Origin: Euryarchaeota archaeon UBA229
GTDB lineage: Archaea; Thermoplasmatota; Poseidoniia; Poseidoniales; Poseidoniaceae
DNA: 5,005 nt
Assembly: GCA_002505355.1 (NCBI GenBank)
Contig: DAUW01000023.1
Coordinates: 1-5,005, forward strand
Direction: 5' to 3'
Shown piece after piece: positions 1 to 5,005 of this stretch. The stretch's first letter is position 1; every line of letters begins with the position of its first letter. Made by a program: the position numbers and the translations under genes. Below the pieces are notes generated by a model. The model was not told the DNA's origin. It was given only the letters and a program-made list of their open reading frames with translations, and ran no database searches.

Positions 1-440
1 GTATCGGTTTCATTGATTGCGACAGACTGTTGAAAAATTAGGTTCCCGCTATCCACCCCCTCGTCTAAATGAAATAATGAAACGCCAGTCTCTTCGATAC
101 CATCTATTATTGCCCAATTAATTGGTGCACGCCCCCTTCGCTTTGGTAAGAGCGATGGATGAAAACCAATACCAGTGGCTAGGCTTAACAGGTCTTTGTT
201 TAGCAAAAATGGATGGCCTATAACTAAATAAAAATCAAAATCTAGTGACGCAATCAAACTATGATTATCATTGATGTTTTGGGTTTTTGTGAATGGTAAA
301 TTATTATCCTGACACAGCTTTTCGAGAGATTTTGATTCATTTGGTATGAATGAGTGAATTATTTCAAGACCATCTAGATGGATTATTGATTCTAAACAAA
401 CACTCCATTTGTCATTTCCAATGTAGACAATTCTCGGCAT
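1..440 (-). CDS. Formyltransferase-fold protein (Fmt/ArnA/sugar N-formyltransferase-like), C-terminus cut by window edge
   Basis: This 146-residue partial protein reads leftward off the window. Its N-terminus starts like a Rossmann strand (MPRIVYIGND). Residues 92-110 carry the formyltransferase signature, HPSLLPK at 94-100 followed by RRGRAPINWAI. Residues 118-134 (TGVSLFHLDEGVDSGNL) match the conserved TGV...DxG block. The family moves a formyl group from 10-formyltetrahydrofolate to an amine on Met-tRNA, GAR or an amino sugar. The catalytic His (H94) and Asp (D130) are visible, but the usual Asn two residues before the His is Gly (G92). The part before the His is also about 10 residues shorter than I recall for ArnA. 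ATG at 440 is the first start after an in-frame TGA two codons upstream; no good Shine-Dalgarno is seen. The RGRAPINWAI wording resembles sugar formyltransferases and formyltransferase-like proteins more than classic Fmt. The substrate cannot be assigned, and the C-terminal domain that would help is outside the window. Confidence 0.85.
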   Translation of the reverse strand, partial: MPRIVYIGNDKWSVCLESIIHLDGLEIIHSFIPNESKSLEKLCQDNNLPFTKTQNINDNHSLIASLDFDFYLVIGHPFLLNKDLLSLATGIGFHPSLLPKRRGRAPINWAIIDGIEETGVSLFHLDEGVDSGNLIFQQSVAINETD

Positions 441-560
441 AGGTCATCGGCCTCAATAGATGCAAAACCACTTGTCATTTCTTCATTTTCTCTCTATTAT
501 AAACCTATATCCTGCATAATATTACCTACCATAGTACATTAGTGAGTTGTTGCAATATAG
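441..560. promoter_or_regulatory. Divergent intergenic region, likely promoters for both flanking genes
   Basis: This 120-bp AT-rich spacer lies between two divergently transcribed genes, so it must hold or overlap any promoter for either. On the minus strand TTTATAAT (496-503) could serve as a bacterial -10 or an archaeal TATA box for the formyltransferase gene, about 55 nt before its ATG. On the plus strand ATAATATT (516-523) lies about 40 nt before the TTG start of the glycosyltransferase. Neither has a convincing -35 partner at standard spacing. I see no small ORF or RNA gene here. The location is certain, but the individual promoter elements are guesses. Confidence 0.4.
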
Positions 561-1805
561 TTGATTAACCACCCACCATTTGTGTCTGAGACAAAACCCG
601 CCTTACTAGTTGCTAAAGGCGTGATATCTAGAATGGGGGGTGCGGAGAGGGATTTAATTCGACGACTCCCACATCTGACCAAATATTATGATGTCTCGGT
701 GGCAACTCTTTCGTCATGTGAAGAACTGGAGTCAGTGTGTACAAATCACGGCATTGATTTATACAAGCCAGACCGAGAATGGGTTCCACCCAATTCGTCA
801 ATTGCGCAAATATTCGATATGGTTCACACCAGCTCAAAAAACGCATGGATTAAGTGCCAGAATTTAATTAATAAACTAAAGGATTTTGATTATTTTCACG
901 TTGTTAGCGGCGATGGTTATCTAGCATTGTTACAATTAATACCGCCTGATAAACCCGCACACCTCTATCTGCTTGAACCGCATCGAGGCTACCATGAAGA
1001 CTCATTACACAGGGGCATGTATGGCAATTTACGTCGGCCGAAAATAATAACCAGTTTCTTGTTAGCAAAAGGTAGGAGGAATGATTTGAGAATAGTTAAA
1101 CAGTTCTCACAACGTAGAAACACACAAATTTCTGGCAATTCATCCTACACTGCATCGAGGATAAAACAGGTGTATCAAGTTGATTGCGAATTCATTCATC
1201 CTTGTGTAGATAGCTCTGAATATTCTGAAGATGTCAGTAAAACCAAGAATCCTTACCCAAATTCAGCAAGTAAGACATACGTGTCAACAATCGGCATCGC
1301 AAGTTGGGCCAAGGGATCGATGGAGGTAATTTCAATGCTCTCGGGAACTGATTTATCACTTGTACATGTTGGAGGAGGGCATAGTAAGGACATTGAAACC
1401 CTTGTTCAGCATGCAGCAAATAATGCAGTAGATATTTGGATTGCTCCCAAACTAACTTCTAATGAACTATCCAGGCTAATCAAGGATTCTGTCGCTGTAG
1501 TAAGCATGGCTCATAAGGAACCTTTCGGCCTAACTCCAATCGAAGCTTTTTCTGTCGGTACTCCGGCAATCTTTGTCGAAGATGGTGGCTTTATTGATTC
1601 AATAATAGATCATGAGTGCGGGCGCTTGATTCCAAGAACGGCAATACAAGAATGGCATGCAGCTTTACATCAGGCGAAAATTCAGGCGAATAGACAAACC
1701 TGGGCTAAGAATGGTCGGCAAAGAATTATCGATTTAAAATTAAGTCCCACAGAACAAGCAGAGAAGGTACACACAATTCTTCAGTCGATATCACCAACTA
1801 AGTAA
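561..1805 (+). CDS. GT4-family (GT-B fold) glycosyltransferase
   Basis: This 414-residue protein is a typical length for a retaining GT4 glycosyltransferase, which transfers a sugar from a nucleotide donor to a glycan or lipid acceptor at the cytoplasmic membrane face. The N-terminal domain has the GGAER loop at 26-30 (MGGAERDLIRRL). The linker at 190-217 has the NSSYTASRIKQVY...HPCVD pattern of the family (Asn193, Arg200, then Pro214-x-Val-Asp). The donor domain begins near 243 (TIGIASWAKG), with K251-G252 in the place of the usual KG. The E-x7-E motif is present as E320-PFGLTPI-E328, followed by GTPAIF and GGFIDSI. The region 135-170 (LYLLEPHRGYHEDSLHR, then basic residues) is not part of the general GT4 signature and may recognise the acceptor. 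TTG at 561 follows an in-frame TAG directly and has no clear Shine-Dalgarno; GTG at 582 is an alternative. Specific sugar and acceptor are unknown. Confidence 0.88.
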   Translation: MINHPPFVSETKPALLVAKGVISRMGGAERDLIRRLPHLTKYYDVSVATLSSCEELESVCTNHGIDLYKPDREWVPPNSSIAQIFDMVHTSSKNAWIKCQNLINKLKDFDYFHVVSGDGYLALLQLIPPDKPAHLYLLEPHRGYHEDSLHRGMYGNLRRPKIITSFLLAKGRRNDLRIVKQFSQRRNTQISGNSSYTASRIKQVYQVDCEFIHPCVDSSEYSEDVSKTKNPYPNSASKTYVSTIGIASWAKGSMEVISMLSGTDLSLVHVGGGHSKDIETLVQHAANNAVDIWIAPKLTSNELSRLIKDSVAVVSMAHKEPFGLTPIEAFSVGTPAIFVEDGGFIDSIIDHECGRLIPRTAIQEWHAALHQAKIQANRQTWAKNGRQRIIDLKLSPTEQAEKVHTILQSISPTK

Positions 1806-2540
1806 TTCCGTTACGCGCTTAGCAGCCGCAATAACTAGCACAATTGCCAACATTCTTCTCACAATTATCGGCCTTGCATATTTTGCTCCATATAATGATC
1901 CAATAAATCCTCCAGTAGTGATCGAGACCAGTAATATTACCAACAAAGAAAAATCAAAATCTAGTTGAGAGGTAACACCCATCCCAACCAATCCAGATAA
2001 TGAGTTAACGAAGATAAATAGCGATGCAGTAGCTGCGGCAGTTTTGACATCTGCCCATTTTTTTAGCAATAATATCGGCGAAAGAAAGATGCCTCCACCG
2101 ACGCCAATAACCCCGCTACAGAACCCAATACCGCCACCCCAAAGGTATGCCTCGCCCCTATTAGGCATAGTTATTGAACTTGCCAAGCTGATATCTTGTC
2201 CCGTTATCTTGTATGCTGCCCAAAGCAGGGTAAATGATAATAATAAATCATAAAGGTCAGGGTTGATTGATAGCATTCCACCAACGAATGCCATTGGAAT
2301 ACTAGTTATTACAAACGGCAGAGTGAGTTTCAATTTATGAAACCCAGCCCGGTTATAATGGTAAAATGCAAATGATGCGACTACCAGATTCATCACCCAA
2401 ACGTGCTGCTTAAGCCACACATTACTCATGATACCATATGATGTAAGCGATAATACCGCTAAGTAACCCGAGGCTCCACCGTGCCCAACACTTGAGTACA
2501 ACGCCGATATTATCACTAAACCGACAAATAGAAAATACAA
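1791..2540 (-). CDS. TauE/SafE (TSUP) family membrane transporter
   Basis: This 249-residue protein is very hydrophobic and fits the usual size (about 240-270) and eight-helix layout of the TSUP/TauE-SafE family, which moves sulfite, sulfonates or other organic anions across the cytoplasmic membrane. Two inverted-repeat halves are visible. The first has the signature SSVGHGGASGYLAVL at 16-30; the second has SGVIGVGGGIFLSPILLL at 142-159, then a helix through 168-188. Further hydrophobic stretches lie near 43-61, 74-92, 97-111, 197-219 and 228-247. Basic loops (HKLK 68-71, KK 160-161, RR 228-229) separate them. The start is taken as TTG at 2540, because no in-frame ATG or GTG exists between it and the TGA at 2567-2565. 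An ATG at 2545 is in another frame and runs into an early stop. The gene is convergent with the glycosyltransferase, overlapping it by 15 bp, and divergent from moeA. Family confidence is high; substrate and direction of transport are unknown. Confidence 0.9.
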   Translation of the reverse strand: MYFLFVGLVIISALYSSVGHGGASGYLAVLSLTSYGIMSNVWLKQHVWVMNLVVASFAFYHYNRAGFHKLKLTLPFVITSIPMAFVGGMLSINPDLYDLLLSFTLLWAAYKITGQDISLASSITMPNRGEAYLWGGGIGFCSGVIGVGGGIFLSPILLLKKWADVKTAAATASLFIFVNSLSGLVGMGVTSQLDFDFSLLVILLVSITTGGFIGSLYGAKYARPIIVRRMLAIVLVIAAAKRVTELLSW

Positions 2541-2606
2541 CTCATACTGCAGATTTATCCCTATTCAATGCCATAATATCAAAGCATATTTTGTTTTAGG
2601 AGCCAT
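2541..2606. promoter_or_regulatory. Short divergent spacer between transporter and moeA
   Basis: Only 66 bp separate the divergent starts of the TauE-like transporter and moeA, so promoters for both must lie here or reach into the genes. It is AT-rich, with possible TATA or -10-like stretches such as CATAATAT (2571-2578) and CATATTTTG (2585-2593), but nothing I can assign firmly. The right end carries the Shine-Dalgarno of moeA. Confidence 0.35.
2598..2602 (+). promoter_or_regulatory. Ribosome binding site AGGAG for moeA
   Basis: AGGAG ends 4 nt before the ATG at 2607. This spacing is shorter than the bacterial norm but supports that ATG as the start. Confidence 0.7.
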
Positions 2607-3812
2607 ATGAGCAAACCATATCCATACTTCATCTCATTAGACGAGGCGGTAGGGATTTGCCATCAAAACACAATCACTCCAACAATCGAAGTAATACCAA
2701 TTACCTCTGCCCTTAATAGAGTGGTTGCGGATGATGTTGTAGCAAAAGTAGATGATCCGGGATTCGATAATTCATCAATGGATGGTTTTGCTGTGATATA
2801 CTCAGACACTACAGAGCCACCAGTTAACTTGACCATCGTGGGTTCATCCAATGCCGGGACAGGGCAACTTAACACTATCAAATCTGGCGAGGCGGTACGT
2901 ATCATGACAGGGGGTCCTCTACCAACAGGAGCAGACTCAATAATACCAATTGAATTGTGTGATGTTGATAATAATGTAGTTACACTCAATGAATCATCCA
3001 AACCAAATTATGTTCGCAAACAAGGAGAAAACTTTGCTAAGCAGCAAACATTATTCTCAACCGGAGAAGTTATGACGCCCGAGAAAATTGCCCTCTGTGC
3101 AGCGGCAGGCGTTGCCAATCTAACAGTGTTTAGTAAACTAAAAATTGCTATAATTTCGACGGGTGATGAACTAAAGAATCTCGATGAGAGTCTAGATTTC
3201 GGGCAAATTTATGAGTCTAATTCATATGGTATTGAAGCACTAGTCGAAGTTTACGGTCACGAACCTATAAGATATCCTAGTGTGGTTGATGATATTGATA
3301 TTCTACGTCGTAATTTGGAGCATGCAGCAAAAAATTATGATTGTATCATCACCTCTGGGGGGGTTTCGATGGGTGATAGGGACTTCGTTAGGATAATTAT
3401 GGAACAAGAAGGTGAAATAAAATTCTGGCGAATAAAAATGCGCCCTGGATCGCCACCACTATTCGGCTCATGGCAAGGCACGCCAATCTTTGGATTACCC
3501 GGCAACCCAGTTAGTAGCCACGTCGTATTTAGAGCACTGGTCGGCAAGTGGCTTTCATCATGCACAAAATCCGTCGATTCAGTATCAAAATATACTAATG
3601 CGATACTTGATCAAGATGTCAAAACACAACAAGACTTTACTACTTTTAGAAGAGTAGAGTTGTTTGACCATCAAGGTGAATTATATGCTAGACTGAAGGG
3701 CCATCAAGGTTCAGGCAACATTGCCGGAATTGCGATGAGCGACGGCCTAACAAAAATTCTACCAAATCAAAACGGTAAGAAGGGTGAAACCTGCAGAATC
3801 ATCCTGCTTTAG
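2607..3812 (+). CDS. moeA: Molybdopterin molybdenumtransferase MoeA
   Basis: This protein (401 residues, normal for MoeA at about 400-410) should insert molybdate (or tungstate) into adenylylated molybdopterin, the last common step of molybdenum cofactor synthesis in the cytoplasm. The N-terminal MoeA region has DNSSMDGFAV at 54-63 (Asp59) and IMTGGPLPTGAD at 99-110. The MoCF-biosynthesis domain follows near 177-315, with STGDEL at 184-189 (Glu188), IYESNSYG at 201-208, TSGGVSMGDRDF at 249-260 (Asp259) and FGLPGNPVSSHVVF at 295-308. The C-terminal domain runs from about 340 to the end, with GHQGSGNIAGIA at 365-376. Asp59, Glu188 and Asp259 correspond by motif to E. coli active-site acids. Two positions differ: GEN at 140-142 where E. 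coli has GED, and MRPGSPP at 278-284 where most family members have a KPGKP-like loop. The ATG has a Shine-Dalgarno. It is probably co-transcribed with the pseudouridine synthase gene 8 nt downstream. Confidence 0.95.
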   Translation: MSKPYPYFISLDEAVGICHQNTITPTIEVIPITSALNRVVADDVVAKVDDPGFDNSSMDGFAVIYSDTTEPPVNLTIVGSSNAGTGQLNTIKSGEAVRIMTGGPLPTGADSIIPIELCDVDNNVVTLNESSKPNYVRKQGENFAKQQTLFSTGEVMTPEKIALCAAAGVANLTVFSKLKIAIISTGDELKNLDESLDFGQIYESNSYGIEALVEVYGHEPIRYPSVVDDIDILRRNLEHAAKNYDCIITSGGVSMGDRDFVRIIMEQEGEIKFWRIKMRPGSPPLFGSWQGTPIFGLPGNPVSSHVVFRALVGKWLSSCTKSVDSVSKYTNAILDQDVKTQQDFTTFRRVELFDHQGELYARLKGHQGSGNIAGIAMSDGLTKILPNQNGKKGETCRIILL

Positions 3813-3817
3813 GTGAT
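3811..3817 (+). promoter_or_regulatory. Ribosome binding site AGGTGAT overlapping the moeA stop codon
   Basis: AGGTGAT begins inside the TAG stop of moeA (3810-3812) and ends 3 nt before the ATG at 3821. It matches the 16S rRNA 3' end well. The overlap suggests translational coupling of the two genes, and the very short spacing is more usual in archaea than in bacteria. Confidence 0.75.
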
Positions 3818-3820
3818 AAT

Positions 3821-4693
3821 ATGAAAGCAAGAATCGCCAATGAGATAGAATTACTGTCATATCTTAAGGAGGTTTTTCCTTCATCATCAAGCAATACATT
3901 GAGGAAGATGCTCAGTTTAGGACGCGTGAAAATAAACGGTGAAATAATTCATGCAGCAAAACAAAAACTACTACCTGGAGACACCTTCGAACTACTCAAT
4001 AAAGCGACTATTGAACAACACCTCAGGCATACAAAGCAGAAGGAAAAAAAATCGATAGACCTAATTTATGAAGATGAGCAGATTTTAGTTGTTGAAAAAC
4101 CACCAAAACTCCTCTCTGTGGCAACCGATAAGTTAGAGTTGGATACCCTTCACTCAAAATGCGTTGATTACCTAAAACAGACCGATTCAAAGGCTTGGGC
4201 ATACATTGTTCACCGCTTGGACAAAGAAACCTCGGGAATAATGATACTAGCAAAAAATAAGCGCGCTAAAACGTACCTCCAGGATCAATTTTCCCAACGA
4301 GCAGTATATCGAATATATCATGCACTGGTTGAAAGTAAACCGGAAAACCAGTCTGGCACTATCAATCAGTATTTACTCGAGGACAAAAATCTCAATATCA
4401 AGACAACCACAAAGTCAAATAAAAATGCAAAATTAGCAATCACTCATTGGGAGTTATTATCGACCAATCAATCGACTTCCTTGGTTAGAGTTATGATTGA
4501 AACTGGTCGCAGACATCAGATTAGAATGGCTATGAAATCAATTGGCCACCCAATAGTTGGAGACCTATTACACGGAGCGTCATCAAATCCCGTCGCTAGG
4601 ATATGTCTTCATGCATCATCACTTGAATTTCTCCACCCCCAAGATGATGAACCTGTAAGGTTTGAATCGAATCATCCATTCAACTTATTATGA
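3821..4693 (+). CDS. RluA-family RNA pseudouridine synthase with N-terminal S4 domain
   Basis: This 290-residue protein isomerises specific uridines in rRNA or tRNA to pseudouridine. Residues about 12-58 form an S4 RNA-binding domain (LRKMLSLGRVKINGE at 27-41, then LLPGDTFEL at 50-58). A charged linker (about 62-79, HTKQKEKKS) leads to the catalytic domain, which starts with IDLIYEDEQILVVEKPP at 79-95. The RluA-class catalytic motif HRLDKETSG sits at 131-139, with Asp134 as the catalytic nucleophile. The conserved GRRHQIRMAM block is at 229-238, followed by GHPIVGD at 242-248 and the C-terminal LHASSLEFLHP at 263-273. Domain order is that of RluC and RluD, although the protein is shorter than E. 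coli RluD (about 326 residues). The target uridine cannot be told from sequence. The start ATG is fixed by the Shine-Dalgarno overlapping the moeA stop. Confidence 0.93.
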   Translation: MKARIANEIELLSYLKEVFPSSSSNTLRKMLSLGRVKINGEIIHAAKQKLLPGDTFELLNKATIEQHLRHTKQKEKKSIDLIYEDEQILVVEKPPKLLSVATDKLELDTLHSKCVDYLKQTDSKAWAYIVHRLDKETSGIMILAKNKRAKTYLQDQFSQRAVYRIYHALVESKPENQSGTINQYLLEDKNLNIKTTTKSNKNAKLAITHWELLSTNQSTSLVRVMIETGRRHQIRMAMKSIGHPIVGDLLHGASSNPVARICLHASSLEFLHPQDDEPVRFESNHPFNLL

Positions 4694-4760
4694 ACAAAAC
4701 CACTAATTCAAATAGAGGACTTATTGAACTCTTGACATCCAATTGTGATTAGGTGAGGCC
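4694..4760 (+). other. Spacer between pseudouridine synthase and uvrA genes
   Basis: This 67-bp gap holds no ORF and no clear terminator. A weak imperfect inverted repeat (TTCAA at 4707-4711 pairing with TTGAA at 4724-4728) lacks a T-tract. Read-through from the upstream genes into uvrA is therefore possible. The end carries the uvrA ribosome binding site. Confidence 0.5.
4751..4757 (+). promoter_or_regulatory. Ribosome binding site AGGTGAG for uvrA
   Basis: AGGTGAG ends 3 nt before the ATG at 4761. It has the same core and spacing as the site before the pseudouridine synthase gene, and supports this start. Confidence 0.75.
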
Positions 4761-5005
4761 ATGGGTGATGATCAAGACTGGATTACCGTACGCGGAGCAA
4801 GGACTCACAATTTGAAGAACATCGATGTAAAACTTCCAAGAGGAAAATTCGTTGTAGTTTCTGGAGTATCAGGATCTGGGAAATCCAGCCTTGCCTTCGA
4901 CACTCTTTACGCCGAGGGACAACGGAGATATGTAGAGAGCTTATCGTCATATGCAAGACAATTTATTGGTCAGATGAAAAAGGCTGATTGTGATGGTATT
5001 GAAGG
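4761..5005 (+). CDS. uvrA: Excinuclease ABC subunit A (UvrA), N-terminus only
   Basis: The first 81 residues of UvrA, the ATPase that finds damaged DNA and loads UvrB in nucleotide excision repair. Residues 8-24 (ITVRGARTHNLKNIDVK) are the diagnostic UvrA opening. The Walker A motif of the first ABC domain is GVSGSGKSS at 35-43 (Lys41, Ser42). It is followed by LAFDTLYAEGQRRYVESL at 44-61 and SSYARQFIGQM at 62-72, near-invariant in the family. The full protein is usually about 940 residues, so over 90% lies beyond the right edge. An in-frame TGA at 4746-4748 leaves ATG 4761 as the first start, and a Shine-Dalgarno precedes it. UvrA is near-universal in bacteria but patchy in archaea (for example haloarchaea, some methanogens and some marine groups), where it came by transfer. 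Confidence 0.97.
   Translation, partial: MGDDQDWITVRGARTHNLKNIDVKLPRGKFVVVSGVSGSGKSSLAFDTLYAEGQRRYVESLSSYARQFIGQMKKADCDGIE

Noticed and set aside
1670..1690. Direct repeat TCAGGCGAA, two copies 12 bp apart
   Set aside because: It lies in the glycosyltransferase reading frame as two similar Gln-Ala codon runs in a helical tail. It is too short and too few copies to be more than coding coincidence.
2044..2253. A 69-codon plus-strand frame inside the transporter gene
   Set aside because: It is antisense to the TauE-like gene, and its proline-rich translation has no recognisable domain or ribosome site.
2543..2545. Minus-strand ATG just upstream of the transporter's TTG start
   Set aside because: It is out of frame with the transporter and meets a stop within about ten codons, so it does not give a better start unless a sequencing frameshift is present.
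2663..3001. A 112-codon open frame on the minus strand inside moeA
   Set aside because: It is fully antisense to a strongly supported gene, and its translation is low-complexity in Ser and Thr with no family motif. Other antisense frames at 628-846, 1234-1419, 3335-3565 and 4023-4253 were dropped for the same reason.
4707..4728. Imperfect inverted repeat before uvrA
   Set aside because: Only 5 bp pair before a 2x2 mismatch, and no T-tract follows, so it is not a convincing terminator or operator.
4732..4737. TTGACA, a perfect bacterial -35 hexamer before uvrA
   Set aside because: The expected -10 position falls on GAGGCC next to the uvrA start, with no TATAAT-like match, so it is probably chance.

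Overview
The window is compact, AT-leaning prokaryotic DNA carrying six protein-coding genes with little space between them. Two genes are cut by the window edges. I see no rRNA, tRNA, CRISPR array, transposase or long repeat. The organism cannot be fixed from sequence alone. Three genes (moeA-like, RluA-like, uvrA) have a Shine-Dalgarno just 3-4 nt before ATG, and two of these are the AGGTGA type. The two genes with TTG starts, the glycosyltransferase and the TauE-like transporter, have no clear Shine-Dalgarno. AGA/AGG and ATA codons are frequent. This mix would suit a planktonic euryarchaeon such as Marine Group II (Poseidoniales), and the glycosyltransferase middle region also feels like that group from memory. 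The RluA-like and UvrA proteins are equally at home in bacteria, so the archaeal assignment is only a tentative lean.

Layout. Positions 1-440 (minus) hold the N-terminal part of a formyltransferase-fold protein, cut by the left edge. After a 120-bp divergent spacer, 561-1805 (plus) encodes a GT4-type glycosyltransferase. Its last 15 bp overlap tail-to-tail with a TauE/TSUP-family membrane transporter on the minus strand (1791-2540). A 66-bp divergent spacer separates that transporter from a rightward cluster: a MoeA-like molybdopterin molybdenumtransferase (2607-3812), an S4-domain RluA-family pseudouridine synthase starting 8 nt later (3821-4693), and the start of uvrA (4761 to the right edge).

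How the genes may work together. The formyltransferase and glycosyltransferase could both act on surface glycans, one formylating an amino sugar and the other transferring sugars. This rests only on adjacency. MoeA and the pseudouridine synthase are probably co-transcribed, because the ribosome binding site of the second overlaps the stop codon of the first. Their biochemical roles (molybdenum cofactor maturation and RNA modification) are unrelated, so this looks like a housekeeping run, with UvrA (nucleotide excision repair) continuing it. I found no convincing undescribed multi-gene system. The points most worth a second look are the altered Asn-x-His active-site motif of the formyltransferase, the active-site substitutions in MoeA, and the signs that decide between a bacterial and an archaeal host.
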